The translations under genes were made by a program, and so were the position numbers. Of a DNA stretch of 64,000 nucleotides, positions 27,009 through 36,201 are shown one piece after another. Position 1 is the stretch's first letter. Each line of letters opens with the position of its first letter. The notes under the pieces are model-generated. The model saw only the letters and a program-made list of their open reading frames with translations. It did not search any database and was not told where the DNA came from. The DNA is from Ensifer adhaerens (GTDB lineage: Bacteria; Pseudomonadota; Alphaproteobacteria; Rhizobiales; Rhizobiaceae): contig NZ_PNFP01000004.1 in assembly GCF_002940685.1 (NCBI RefSeq), positions 248,001 to 312,000 on the forward strand, read 5' to 3'.

Positions 27009-27269
27009 TCAGTCGGCAGTCGGCAGTCGGCGCATGGTGAACTCGATCTCGTCGCCCTCGAGCTGGCGCCAGCTTTCCACCTCTGTCCAGTAGGCGGCCT
27101 TGGGCCAGGTGTCGAACCATTCCCGGGCTTTCGCGCGGGCGGCACTGCGATCGAGCCGAAAGGTTTCCCGCACGAAAAGGCCATCGCCTCGTGTCGGATT
27201 GTCCCGGCGGTGCCGGGCGATCTGCCGCCGCAATCCATCGAGCGGCGGGCCTGCAGGTATTCTCGCCAT
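27009..27269 (-). CDS. Small conserved-looking hypothetical protein
   Basis: 86 residues, basic, soluble, with no signal peptide. The segment ARAKAREWFDTWPKAAYWTEVESWRQLEGDEIEFTMRRL has the residue mix of a real folded protein, and the frame is the only one here with ordinary codon use. The last residues are encoded by three copies of GTCGGCA. Not recognised; it could be a helix-turn-helix accessory or toxin-antitoxin-sized protein, but no partner is adjacent. Confidence 0.55.
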   Translation of the reverse strand: MARIPAGPPLDGLRRQIARHRRDNPTRGDGLFVRETFRLDRSAARAKAREWFDTWPKAAYWTEVESWRQLEGDEIEFTMRRLPTAD

Positions 27270-27479
27270 GGGCTATACCTCTGATCTGTAAGATAGTGAG
27301 GCAACCTCGCCTTTGCCAGAGCTTTGTGCGGGTTCGGTTGGGGCGTGCTGCGCCAGCCGCGACAGAGTGGCCGAGGCGCTGGACCGCCGTTGCCATCAGC
27401 GCCAAAGTGTGAACTGTGGCGACTTCAATCGAATCGGCGGCATTTCATCGGGATATCCCGCCAACAGGACGTATTTTTC

Positions 27480-28391
27480 ATGGAACGACCGCAGCTACCC
27501 CAGGGCCTCCCCGCAGACATCGAAGACAAGAAGGCGGAGGCGCGTGCATGGTTCGAGGGGCTGCGTGACACCATCTGCGCCGCCTTCGAAGCTGTGGAGG
27601 ACGACCTGACCGGGCCCTTGTCCGACCGCGCCCCCGGCCGCTTCGTTGCCAAGGACTGGAGCCGCGAGGACGGCAAGGGCGGCGGTGGCCGCATGTCGAT
27701 GATGGAAGGCCGCGTCTTCGAAAAGGTCGGCGTCCACACCTCCACCGTCTATGGCGAGTTTTCGCCCGAATTCCGCAGCCAGATCCCGGGTGCGGCCGAA
27801 GATCCGCGCTTCTGGGCGTCCGGCATCTCGTTGATCGCCCACCCGGTCAATCCCAACGTGCCGGCGGTTCACATGAATACCCGCATGGTGGTGACGACCA
27901 GCAACTGGTTCGGCGGCGGCGCCGACCTCACCCCCGTGCTCGATCGCCGCCGCGTCATGACGGATCCGGACACGCAGCTCTTCCACCGGGCGATGGAGAT
28001 CACCTGCGGCCGCCATGCGGTCGCCGATCATGCCAAGTTCAAGAAGTGGTGCGACGACTACTTCTTCCTGCCCCATCGCAACGAACCGCGCGGAACCGGC
28101 GGCATCTTCTACGACTGGCTGCATTCGCCGGAAGAGCAAGGCGGCTGGAATGCCGATTTCGCCTTCACCCGCGATGTCGGCAAGGCTTTCGCCATCGTCT
28201 ATCCGAAGATCGTGCGCACCAACTTCAATACGCCCTGGACCGAGGACGACCGTGACGAACAGCTGGTGCGCCGCGGCCGCTATGTCGAGTTCAACCTGCT
28301 CTACGATCGCGGCACCATCTTCGGCCTGAAGACCGGCGGCAATGTCGAGTCCATCCTGTCGTCCCTGCCCCCGGTCGTGCGTTGGCCGTAA
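27480..28391 (+). CDS. hemF: Oxygen-dependent coproporphyrinogen III oxidase
   Basis: 303 residues from the ATG at 27480; the frame is open further upstream but that stretch is not family-like. HemF decarboxylates two propionates of coproporphyrinogen III to vinyls using O2, late in haem synthesis. Signatures: [74 protein letters not shown], and [19 protein letters not shown]-like near the end. It stands alone; no FixK box was found upstream. Confidence 0.96.
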   Translation: MERPQLPQGLPADIEDKKAEARAWFEGLRDTICAAFEAVEDDLTGPLSDRAPGRFVAKDWSREDGKGGGGRMSMMEGRVFEKVGVHTSTVYGEFSPEFRSQIPGAAEDPRFWASGISLIAHPVNPNVPAVHMNTRMVVTTSNWFGGGADLTPVLDRRRVMTDPDTQLFHRAMEITCGRHAVADHAKFKKWCDDYFFLPHRNEPRGTGGIFYDWLHSPEEQGGWNADFAFTRDVGKAFAIVYPKIVRTNFNTPWTEDDRDEQLVRRGRYVEFNLLYDRGTIFGLKTGGNVESILSSLPPVVRWP

Positions 28392-28514
28392 CGGCGTTTG
28401 GGGAAGCACCGGCCAGACCGGCTTTCCTGATCGAGGCTGTCGGCAGATTGGATGCCGGCAGCTGACGTACGCCGCATGTGACTGATCGCGGCAAACGAGC
28501 TCGCGTCGACACCT

Positions 28515-28532
28515 CTGGCAACCGTTTGCCAG
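28515..28532. repeat. Perfect 18-bp inverted repeat upstream of the S41-like gene
   Basis: CTGGCAACCGTTTGCCAG: seven-base arms around CCGT. It lies 152 bases before the next ATG and about 125 after hemF, with no T run, so an operator or a hairpin in a leader is more likely than a terminator. Confidence 0.5.
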
Positions 28533-28683
28533 GGCGGACATTCACCGCGCCTCTGTTGGCCGCAAGTGTCCTTCACGCGGTCTTCTCGAAAATTCTCTGC
28601 AACCTATTGTCCTTTTCCAGAGCCATATACATCTACAGGACGTGCTATCAACAAGCCTTGGCGCGAGCGGGAAGGACGAATGC

Positions 28684-30156
28684 ATGTCGAAGGAGAACGC
28701 TGCGCCGGAAAGCAGCCGAAGCCAGGGGCGTTTCAGGCGGTGGCTCAAGCTTTCCGCAATCGTCGTTGCGTCGTTGCTCGTCCTTACGGTTGGCCCCCTT
28801 GCCTTCCTGCTGCTTTATCCGGAGCTGAGATCCTACCCCGAACCTCCGGCGAAGCCGGCCGTTTCTAAGCTCGAGAGAAATCTGCAGGACCTTGAACATT
28901 TGCGGCATTTCGTCGATTTCGAACGAAGCTTCACGCCGGAAACCGAGGCCGAGTTCAAACGGGCGCTGAGTGCGATGGAACAGCGCGCCGGCGATATGGA
29001 CCGGGCCGATCTCGCCATGGGCGCTGCAAAGGCAGTGGCGCTGGTAGACAACGGCCATACCAACGTGCTCGGACTTGTCGGTGACCGCAGTTTCAACGCG
29101 GTGCCCATTCGTCTCGGCTGGTTTGCCGACGGGCTGTTCGTGATAGCCGCCGCCGAAGACCAGGCTCACCTGCTTGGCGCGCACGTTCTCGGCGCAAACG
29201 GCAAGGCGGCGGACGCCCTGCTTGCGGCACTGCGGCCATATGTCGGCGGGCCTGCCAACCTTGCCAGGGAGCTGGCGCCGAACTTCCTCATTTCGCCGGA
29301 GCTTCTCCATGCGGCGGGCCTCGCCGAAACGGCAGGAAGCATCCGCTACGACATGCGCCTTGCCGATGGCAGTGCCCTTACGGTCGAGCTCGCAGCGCGT
29401 CCCGGCACGCAGGGGCCGTTGAAACACACTTTCTGGCCGGCCCGTGACCTGAGCCCGATCGCCCAGGCTGACCAGCCTGCGGGTTGGCGACATGTGCTTG
29501 ATGGCGTGGCGCCACCGGCCTATCTCGCCCAGCCCGATCGCAACTATTGGCATTCCTATCCCAGGCCGGACCTGCTCTATGTTCAGATCAACCGCGTCAG
29601 GGACGAGGCACCGATTGCTCTATCGCAATACCTTGCCGACGTGCTCGATGAAGCAGCTGAAAAGCACGTTCGCGACGCCGTCGTCGACCTCAGGTTCAAC
29701 AACGGTGGCAACTATCTGCTTTCCGCGGATTTCGCCCGACGTCTGCCGGAGCTTCTGCCATCGACGGGGCGGTTGTTCGTCCTGACCACCGCCAACACGT
29801 TCTCCGCCGGCATCAGCACCGCCGCGTGGCTGAAGTATTATGGCGGTGCGCGGGTGACAATCGTCGGCGAGAACATCGGCGATCGCATGCAGTTCTGGGC
29901 CGAAGGCGGCGCTGCCATGCTCCCGCATTCCAAGCTTGCGGTCCAATACACCACCGGATTTCACGACTGGGAACATGGCTGCAGCCTGTCGAAGATCACG
30001 ACGTGCTTTATCCTGAATTACCTCTATGACGTGCCGGCCGGCAGCCTCGAACCTGATATTGTTGCCCAGCCGACCTTTGCGGACTACCTGGCGGGCAAGG
30101 ATCGGGTTATGTCGATCGTCTTGGAAGCGCTCGCGACCGGTCGCCCCTCCAGCTGA
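28684..30156 (+). CDS. Membrane-anchored S41-type peptidase-like protein
   Basis: 490 residues from the ATG at 28684, with GGAAGGA seven bases upstream. A single N-terminal membrane helix at about residues 22-44 leaves the rest periplasmic. The C-terminal half resembles the tail-specific protease (S41) fold: VVDLRFNNGGN at about 336 and LTTANTFSAGI with the expected nucleophile Ser near 373. The residue block where CtpA has its catalytic Lys (GxxTxGK) reads VGENIGDR, without Lys. It may therefore be inactive, use another base, or belong to a distinct S41 branch. Substrate unknown. Confidence 0.7.
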   Translation: MSKENAAPESSRSQGRFRRWLKLSAIVVASLLVLTVGPLAFLLLYPELRSYPEPPAKPAVSKLERNLQDLEHLRHFVDFERSFTPETEAEFKRALSAMEQRAGDMDRADLAMGAAKAVALVDNGHTNVLGLVGDRSFNAVPIRLGWFADGLFVIAAAEDQAHLLGAHVLGANGKAADALLAALRPYVGGPANLARELAPNFLISPELLHAAGLAETAGSIRYDMRLADGSALTVELAARPGTQGPLKHTFWPARDLSPIAQADQPAGWRHVLDGVAPPAYLAQPDRNYWHSYPRPDLLYVQINRVRDEAPIALSQYLADVLDEAAEKHVRDAVVDLRFNNGGNYLLSADFARRLPELLPSTGRLFVLTTANTFSAGISTAAWLKYYGGARVTIVGENIGDRMQFWAEGGAAMLPHSKLAVQYTTGFHDWEHGCSLSKITTCFILNYLYDVPAGSLEPDIVAQPTFADYLAGKDRVMSIVLEALATGRPSS

Positions 30157-30242
30157 AGTCGCCGTGGTATCCGGTGGCCGAGCGTTGCCCGAGCACTCGT
30201 GCGAGCGACGCCCTGTGGCCAGGAGACCGAAGATGCCGGACC

Positions 30243-30419
30243 TCAATTGCAAACGCGCACCCTCTTGAGCACAACCCTGCCGTAGGCGCCGTAGGTCTTC
30301 GCAGTCTTGACGACGCAACCCGGCTTGCAGCCGTAACTGTAGTCTGCAGCCTTTGCCGGCATGGCGAAGGCAAGTGTAATGGTCATCGCCAGAGCCGTGG
30401 CGAAGCAAGAACGGCGCAT
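30243..30419 (-). CDS. Small secreted cysteine-containing peptide
   Basis: 58 residues from the ATG at 30419, with GGGGA nine bases upstream. Residues 1-24 form a signal peptide (CFATALAMTITLAFAMPAKA). The mature peptide of about 34 residues is strongly basic, with three Cys (GCKPGC and the final VCN) and repeated Tyr/Val/Lys. No known family. The longer frame to 30584 overlaps the divergent BON gene and lacks a plausible leader. Confidence 0.6.
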   Translation of the reverse strand: MRRSCFATALAMTITLAFAMPAKAADYSYGCKPGCVVKTAKTYGAYGRVVLKRVRVCN

Positions 30420-30573
30420 TTTTATGTATCCCCGTATGATCTGACTGCGACGGAGCCGCCCGTCGCGTGAAACGAGCCATCGCACGGATCGGCCACATCC
30501 CGCTGTTTCGAATGAAACAGGCGAACAAAGCACGCGATCAGGCGTTTCACCTTCGTCGAGCGAGGTGAAAACG

Positions 30574-30846
30574 ATGATCTTCAAGAAGCGGACATTTTAC
30601 GGCGACGAGCCGGAGCGGCAGGCCGCGGAGCACCCGGCCGAACTGGAGCGCCGCGTCGCCCATCTCCTGGCGGTCACGCCCGGCCTCGATGCCGCCGATG
30701 TCACCGTGACCGGCAAAGGCAACACGATCCTGCTTGCCGGCTTCGTGGCGACGGCAGCCGAAGCCTCCCGCGCCGAGGCGGCGGCAAGGACCGTCCAAGG
30801 CGTCGCGGAAGTGATCAACCGGATCGAGACGGTCGTTGCAAGATGA
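30574..30846 (+). CDS. BON-domain protein
   Basis: 90 residues from the ATG at 30574 (GAGG nine bases upstream; a GTG at 30565 is also possible). The BON fold covers about residues 20-88: ELERRVAHLLAVTPGLDAADVTVTGKGNTILLAGFV and the typical ending AARTVQGVAEVINRIETV. BON domains bind phospholipid and are found in OsmY-type proteins. No signal peptide is visible, so it may be cytoplasmic. It is convergent with the Mla-type operon, six bases away. Confidence 0.85.
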   Translation: MIFKKRTFYGDEPERQAAEHPAELERRVAHLLAVTPGLDAADVTVTGKGNTILLAGFVATAAEASRAEAAARTVQGVAEVINRIETVVAR

Positions 30847-30852
30847 GCGTCG

Positions 30853-31467
30853 TCAGATCGAGCCGAGCGTCCAGCTGACGATTTCCGCGGAAACATTGGC
30901 AAAGGCCTGGTCCATCGCCTTGATGAAGGCCGGGTTGCCCGTGCCCCTCACGCCAGCCGTCGCGCGAAATGCCTTTTGCGCCAACACCGTGCCGTTACGG
31001 TCGTTGAGGATCTTGGCAAAGATTTCGACGACGGCCGTATCGGCACCTTCCGTCGAGATCTCGAAGGCGCGGATTTCCGTGATGATCTGATAGTCGATCG
31101 CCAGGCCCTGGCCGGGCTTGCCGACGCCGCCGATCTTGCCCGTATCCTCGAAGGCCTGGACGAGCTTCGCCTGTACCAGCTTCGGCAGGCGGTCGCTCCA
31201 CTGAGCCTTCGAGAGATATTGCAGTTCCGCGCCGGAGAGGCGGATGACGACCTGATCGCTGTCGAGCGCCTTCAGCGCCGTCGGCTCGGGCACGAGGATC
31301 TGCTTGCCGGTCGATGCGCGGCCCTCGACGGCCGGCCTTGCCGAAAGACTGTACGTGTCATTGACCGCTTTGGTACCGCAGCCGGCAAGCCCTGCTGCCA
31401 GCATGATAATCAGGGCGGAGCGCCACGCTCCCGTCACTCGCACGCCCACCAGCCCTGGAAAACTCAT
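30853..31467 (-). CDS. ABC-type transport auxiliary lipoprotein (Mla/PqiC-like)
   Basis: 204 residues from the ATG at 31467. The N-terminus is a lipoprotein signal (ALIIMLAAGLAGC). The mature part matches the ABC_trans_aux family that accompanies MCE/MlaD systems in alphaproteobacteria: SDRLPKLVQAKLVQAFEDTG, YQIITEIRAFEI and a C-terminal IKAMDQAFANVSAEIVSW. It sits last in a four-gene operon with MlaE-, MlaF- and MlaD-type proteins and probably acts at the outer-membrane end of the lipid transport path. Confidence 0.85.
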   Translation of the reverse strand: MSFPGLVGVRVTGAWRSALIIMLAAGLAGCGTKAVNDTYSLSARPAVEGRASTGKQILVPEPTALKALDSDQVVIRLSGAELQYLSKAQWSDRLPKLVQAKLVQAFEDTGKIGGVGKPGQGLAIDYQIITEIRAFEISTEGADTAVVEIFAKILNDRNGTVLAQKAFRATAGVRGTGNPAFIKAMDQAFANVSAEIVSWTLGSI

Positions 31468-31553
31468 ACTGCCGTTACCTTTGTCCCACACAACCTGGGC
31501 GCATTCCTGATCGAAACACACCGCCCGGCCCCACGCCGGCTGTGCCCACCGAC

Positions 31554-32924
31554 TCAGCGTCGGGTGCGGCCATCATATTGCTTTACCGTCTCGCCGCCAA
31601 AGAGGAGGCGCTGCGGATCCTTGTCGAATGTGGAGATGGTGTTCTCCAGGCTCTGCACCGTGCGGCGCGTATCGGTGACGAGCGCCTCGACGTCGCGCAG
31701 CCCCGAGCCCGAGAAGCGCTTGAGGTTCTCCGCGATCGGGCCGATCTGCGCATTGAGATTGTCCGCCATCTTGCGGAACGAGGCGAGCGTCGCGCGGGCA
31801 TCGGCCGAAAGCGACGGCGCGTCCGCATCGCCGAGGAAACCGTCGACCTTGACGAGAATGCTGTCGACCCGGTTGGCCGAAGCGTTCAGCTTGCTCGCCA
31901 GCTGCGTCACATCGGTGATCGTGCGGTCGATGTCCTGCTGGCGCGCCGTGATCTTGTCGGCGAACTGCGAGATGTTGGCCACCGTCTTGCGGGCGTCGGC
32001 AGTCGCAGCGGTGATGTCGTTGACGACGAGCTCGACCTTCTGCTTGTCGACCGACGCCACCAGCGTATCGACCCGCTCCAGCGTCTTCTGGGCGTTCTTG
32101 CCGAACTGCTCGTAGGTTTCGACCGTCCGCCGGAAGGCGGCGATGGTTTCGGAAACGCCGCCCGAGGCCGCCTTCAGGTCGTTGCTGATCTGCTCGACGT
32201 TCGAGACGATCTGATCGATCTTCTTCGGATCCACCGACTTCACGAGGGTCTCGGCGGTCTCCAGCGTCGAATCGAGCTTCTTCGATGCCGCACTGACCGA
32301 ACCGGAGAGTTCCGTCACGCTCTTCAGGAAATCGTCGATCGCGCCGGAATTGTTCGCAAGCGCCTTGGAGAACGTCTCTGCATTGCCGATCGTCTTCGTC
32401 AGCGGACCGCGCACGTCGGTGACGAAGCCCTGGATGTCGGTAATGGCGCTGTTGGCGCGATCCATGATCTGGTCGGCCGTGGCGAGCAGGCTGGTGACGC
32501 TCGACTGGTCCGCAAGGATCCGCGCCTGCGTGCCCTTCTCGATCGCGGTCTTCAGGATGTTTTCGTCGCCCTTGTGGCCACCGCTGAGCTCGATATAGGC
32601 AGCACCCGTCAGGCCCTGCACTTCCAGCGTCGCCTTGGTCGACTTCAGCACCGGCGCATCGACCGAAACCTCGGTCAGCGCGATCGAATAACGCGGATCG
32701 TTGGCATCGATCGCAAGGTTGCGAACCGTGCCGACGGGAATGCCGTTGAAGCGCACCGGAGAGCCGACGGAAAGGCCGTTGGCGGACCCCGGAATGTTGA
32801 CCACCAGCTCGACCATCTCGCCGCTTCGGCCATACTGCGACATCCAGTAGACGAAGCCGAATGCGGCCGCGACCACGAACACCGTGAAGAAACCGACAAT
32901 GGCGTAGTTCGCTTTCGTTTCCAT
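31554..32924 (-). CDS. MlaD-type MCE-domain lipid transport protein
   Basis: 456 residues. One N-terminal membrane helix (YAIVGFFTVFVVAAAFGFVYW, about residues 7-27), then an MCE domain at about 40-115 (GLSVGSPVRFNGIPVGTV, LTGAAYIELSGG), then some 330 residues of heptad-rich helix rich in Val, Ser and Asp. This long coiled coil resembles YebT/PqiB-like or rhizobial MCE proteins that bridge the periplasm, and is much longer than E. coli MlaD (183 residues). Second to last gene of the operon. Confidence 0.9.
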   Translation of the reverse strand: METKANYAIVGFFTVFVVAAAFGFVYWMSQYGRSGEMVELVVNIPGSANGLSVGSPVRFNGIPVGTVRNLAIDANDPRYSIALTEVSVDAPVLKSTKATLEVQGLTGAAYIELSGGHKGDENILKTAIEKGTQARILADQSSVTSLLATADQIMDRANSAITDIQGFVTDVRGPLTKTIGNAETFSKALANNSGAIDDFLKSVTELSGSVSAASKKLDSTLETAETLVKSVDPKKIDQIVSNVEQISNDLKAASGGVSETIAAFRRTVETYEQFGKNAQKTLERVDTLVASVDKQKVELVVNDITAATADARKTVANISQFADKITARQQDIDRTITDVTQLASKLNASANRVDSILVKVDGFLGDADAPSLSADARATLASFRKMADNLNAQIGPIAENLKRFSGSGLRDVEALVTDTRRTVQSLENTISTFDKDPQRLLFGGETVKQYDGRTRR

Positions 32925-33006
32925 TCCTACCGACTACCTTCGTGGCCGCTTCACCGGCTCTTCCTCCGATCTGGACGCCTGGGCATCGAGATCGCCTTCT
33001 CAAAAC

Positions 33007-33816
33007 TCATTGATCGTTTCTGACGATCGAACGTGCCCGCTTGCCACGGAAATAGGACTGCACCCAGGGATCGTCGCAGGCCAGCATGTCTTCCACCGTA
33101 CCCTCGACCAGAACCCTCTTCTTGCCGAGAACCGCGATGCGGTCGCAGACGGAAAAAAGGCTGTCGAGGTCGTGAGTCACCATATACACGGTCAATCCAA
33201 GCGTGTCGCGCAGCTTGGCGATCAACTCGTCGAACTCCGCAGCCCCGATCGGATCGAGCCCGGAGGTCGGTTCGTCCAGGAAAACGAGGTCCGGATCGAG
33301 CGCCAGCGCCCGGGCGAGTGCGGCGCGCTTGATCATGCCGCCCGAGAGTTCCGACGGGTACTTTTCCGCCGCCTCCGGCGCCAGGCCGACCAGCTCGATC
33401 TTCACCCGTGCCAGCTCGTCCATCAGGCTCTGCGGCAGGTCGAGATATTCGCGCATGGGCACCTGGATGTTCTCGCGCACCGTCAGCGCCGAGAAGAGCG
33501 CGCCGTGCTGGAAGAGAACGCCGAGACGCATGTCGAGCGCGATGCGCTCGCCCTCAGTGATCTTGTCGTAGTCCGCACCGAGAATTTCGATCTTGCCGGA
33601 GCGCTTCGCCAGCAATCTCAGAACCGTGCGCATCAGCACCGACTTGCCAGTGCCCGACGCGCCGACGAAGCCGAGGATTTCGCCGCGATAGATCTCGAGG
33701 TTCAACTTGTCGAGCACGATGTTGGACCCGAATCCGACAGTCAGGTCGCGAACGGAAAGCACCGACTCCCGCCCGTTCGCCTCAGTTTCCTCATGCCTTC
33801 TTTCGACCGGGTTCAC
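33007..33816 (-). CDS. MlaF-type ABC transporter ATPase
   Basis: 269 residues from the GTG at 33816, chosen because GGAG precedes it at six bases and the longer frame to 33861 overlaps the upstream gene. Walker A GASGTGKS, signature LSGGMIKRAALARAL, Walker B LVFLDEPTSGLD and MVTHDLDSL are intact. The SGGM signature is typical of MlaF ATPases. Powers phospholipid movement between inner and outer membranes with the MlaE-type permease directly upstream. Confidence 0.9.
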   Translation of the reverse strand: MNPVERRHEETEANGRESVLSVRDLTVGFGSNIVLDKLNLEIYRGEILGFVGASGTGKSVLMRTVLRLLAKRSGKIEILGADYDKITEGERIALDMRLGVLFQHGALFSALTVRENIQVPMREYLDLPQSLMDELARVKIELVGLAPEAAEKYPSELSGGMIKRAALARALALDPDLVFLDEPTSGLDPIGAAEFDELIAKLRDTLGLTVYMVTHDLDSLFSVCDRIAVLGKKRVLVEGTVEDMLACDDPWVQSYFRGKRARSIVRNDQ

Positions 33817-33829
33817 GCTGTTCTCCGCA

Positions 33830-34978
33830 TCAGAAGTTAATCGCCGCGTAGAACATGGCAAAGAGACCGTCGATCAGGATCACGACGAAGATCGACTTGA
33901 CCACGGAAGACGTCACATGGCGGCCGAGCGATTCCGCGCTGCCGCCAACTTTCAGGCCCTCGACGGCCGCCACGACGCCGATGATCAGCGCCATGAACGG
34001 CGCCTTGATCATACCGGCGGCCACCGACGAAAAATCGATGGCTTCCTGCAACCGGGCAAGGAAGGTCGGGATGGTGATGCCGGAATAGCCCCAGGCGACG
34101 AGCGCCGCACCGACGAGGGCCGCAAAGTTCGCGATGATCGTCAGAAGCGGCAGCGCGACGGTCAGCGCCACCAGCCGCGGGAAGACGAGAACGCCGACCG
34201 GGCTCAGCCCCATCACCTTCAGCGCATCCACCTCTTCGCGCATCTTCATCGAGCCGATTTCGGCCGTGATCGCGCTGCCGGACCGGCCGGCGATCATGAT
34301 CGCCGTCAGGAGCACGCCGATTTCACGCAGTTGCAGGATGCCGACGAGATCGACGACGAAGACTTCGGCACCGAAGTAGCGCAACTGGAACGCGCCCTGC
34401 TGCGCGATGATGGCGCCGATCAGGAACGACATCAGCGTGATGATCGGCACCGCCATCACGCCCATGCGGTCGATCTGGTGAACGATTGCCGCCGGCGAGA
34501 CGCCGCTGTGCCGTCCGAGCTTCAGCTGCGCGCCGCGCACGGCCGACCCCAGAATGTACATCGCCGCGACGATATCTTCCCACGTCGCCGCCATCACTTC
34601 GCCGACCGGGGCGAAGATGCGCTGGAACAGCGACAGCCGCTCGCCGCTCTTTTCCGGCGAACGCAGTTCCGCCGGCAGGGCGTCGATCAGTTCGACATAA
34701 CGCTGCCCGCCCTCGGCAAAATGCACATCGTCACGCGACGGGCCGGCGACGCGGGTCATGAAGCGGCGGATGATCCAGGCGCCAGCGGTATCCATGGCCG
34801 TCACGCCGGACAGATCGAACCGGGCGACACCGTCACCCTTGCGCGGAAGGCCGTCGAGCTTTGCAGCCATGGCTTCGGCCGTCTCGTGCCGCCACGCGCC
34901 GGTGAAGACATAGCTTCGCCCGCTGCCACTTTCGGCCAGCGCGACATCGGCGGTCATCTTGCGGGCGGCTTGCGACAC
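33830..34978 (-). CDS. MlaE-type permease with N-terminal STAS domain
   Basis: 382 residues. A STAS-like domain at about 15-110 (ARFDLSGVTAMDTAGAWIIRRF) is fused to the permease domain at about 130-380, with five membrane helices and the family motif REIGVLLTAIMIAGRSGSAITAEIGSM. In E. coli the STAS protein (MlaB) is a separate subunit; here it is part of the permease. First gene of the operon permease-ATPase-MCE-lipoprotein. Confidence 0.9.
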   Translation of the reverse strand: MSQAARKMTADVALAESGSGRSYVFTGAWRHETAEAMAAKLDGLPRKGDGVARFDLSGVTAMDTAGAWIIRRFMTRVAGPSRDDVHFAEGGQRYVELIDALPAELRSPEKSGERLSLFQRIFAPVGEVMAATWEDIVAAMYILGSAVRGAQLKLGRHSGVSPAAIVHQIDRMGVMAVPIITLMSFLIGAIIAQQGAFQLRYFGAEVFVVDLVGILQLREIGVLLTAIMIAGRSGSAITAEIGSMKMREEVDALKVMGLSPVGVLVFPRLVALTVALPLLTIIANFAALVGAALVAWGYSGITIPTFLARLQEAIDFSSVAAGMIKAPFMALIIGVVAAVEGLKVGGSAESLGRHVTSSVVKSIFVVILIDGLFAMFYAAINF

Positions 34979-35100
34979 GTGTCTTCTGTTATCCCGATTT
35001 GCCTCTGCACAACGCCTGCAATCTCAACTGATTTGAGGACAAAATTATGCAGCAGACCTAAAGTGTTATCGCGACCGTTGGGTGTCCGAGCGGACGCAAC

Positions 35101-35134
35101 GACGGTGTAAAGATTCGTAAATCCTTACACCGTC
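35101..35134. repeat. 34-nt near-perfect palindrome in the divergent region
   Basis: GACGGTGTAA (35101-35110) pairs with TTACACCGTC (35125-35134), and the inner AGATT/AATCC extends the stem with one mismatch. It sits between the divergent Mla-type operon (start 34978) and the epimerase gene (start 35218). No T run follows, so an operator or structured leader is more likely than a terminator. Confidence 0.55.
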
Positions 35135-35217
35135 ATAACGGCTCGCACCTTTGCTGTCACCCGAACGTTACGGCACCATGACGCCGGGCCACCAGATTAC
35201 CTGCCGGAGACGCTTTC

Positions 35218-36201
35218 ATGTCACTTACCCTCGACGCCGCCGTGGAACATTTCCCGATCGCGGGCACCTTTACGATCTCGCGCGGCTCCAAGACGACGGC
35301 AAGCGTCGTCACCTGCCGTATCGGCGACGGTGTCCATGTGGGCTCCGGCGAATGCGTTCCTTACGGCCGCTACGGCGAAACGATCGACACGGTGCTTGCT
35401 GAAATCGCAGCCGTCCGACCACGCATCGAGGCTGGCCTCAGCCGTGCCGACCTGCAGCGCGAGATGAAACCGGGTGCAGCCCGAAACGCCGTCGATTGCG
35501 CCCTGTGGGACCTGGAGGCAAAGAAGAAAAACCAACCGGCCCATATTCTTGCCGGAATTTCTTCACCCGAAGCATTGACCACGGCCTATACGCTTTCGCT
35601 CGCAGAGCCCGATGTGATGCGCGAACAGGCGGCGAAATATGCCCACCGTGCACTGCTCAAGATCAAGGTCGGCACACCGGACGACGCGGCGCGCATCCGT
35701 GCCGTCAGAGCCGGCGCACCGGACAGCCGCATCATCCTCGACGCCAACGAAGGCTGGACGCCCGAAACACTTGCCTATCACTTCGCGATCTGCGCGGAGG
35801 AACGGATCGACCTGATCGAGCAGCCGCTGCCGGCCGGCCGCGACGAGGCGCTGGCGACGATTGCCCGCCCCGTCCCCATTTGTGCGGATGAAAGCGTGCA
35901 CGCGACCAAGGACCTCGTTGCTCTCGTCGGCCGCTACGATGCGGTCAACATCAAGCTCGACAAGACCGGCGGCCTCACCGAGGCGCTGCGCATGCGCAAC
36001 GAGGCCGTATCACTCGGACTGAAGGTCATGGTCGGCTGCATGGTCGGCAGCTCACTGGCGATGGCGCCGGCGATCCTGGTTGCCCAAGGGGCGGATTTCG
36101 TCGATCTCGACGGCCCCTTGCTGCTGGCGCAGGATCGCGAGCCGGGCCTGCGCTACGAAGCCTCGCTCGTCTTTCCGCCGGAACCGCGTCTCTGGGGCTG
36201 A
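35218..36201 (+). CDS. Enolase-superfamily dipeptide epimerase (L-Ala-D/L-Glu epimerase-like)
   Basis: 327 residues; GGAGA precedes the ATG. Mandelate racemase/muconate lactonising fold with the epimerase residues: KIKVG (a KxK pair near residue 147-149, one catalytic Lys), metal ligands in LDANEGW, IEQPLP and ADESVH, and the second catalytic Lys in NIKLDKTGG. The likely role is recycling L-Ala-D-Glu from murein peptides to L-Ala-L-Glu. The 3' end overlaps the convergent MFS gene by 49 bases. Confidence 0.9.
   Translation: MSLTLDAAVEHFPIAGTFTISRGSKTTASVVTCRIGDGVHVGSGECVPYGRYGETIDTVLAEIAAVRPRIEAGLSRADLQREMKPGAARNAVDCALWDLEAKKKNQPAHILAGISSPEALTTAYTLSLAEPDVMREQAAKYAHRALLKIKVGTPDDAARIRAVRAGAPDSRIILDANEGWTPETLAYHFAICAEERIDLIEQPLPAGRDEALATIARPVPICADESVHATKDLVALVGRYDAVNIKLDKTGGLTEALRMRNEAVSLGLKVMVGCMVGSSLAMAPAILVAQGADFVDLDGPLLLAQDREPGLRYEASLVFPPEPRLWG

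Noticed and set aside
27011-27032. Three copies of GTCGGCA
   Set aside because: Too short to be a minisatellite or attachment site; it encodes the C-terminus of the small gene at 27009.
27340-27400. tRNA-like GTGGCCGAGG stretch upstream of hemF
   Set aside because: No acceptor stem, anticodon arm or T-arm can be drawn around it.
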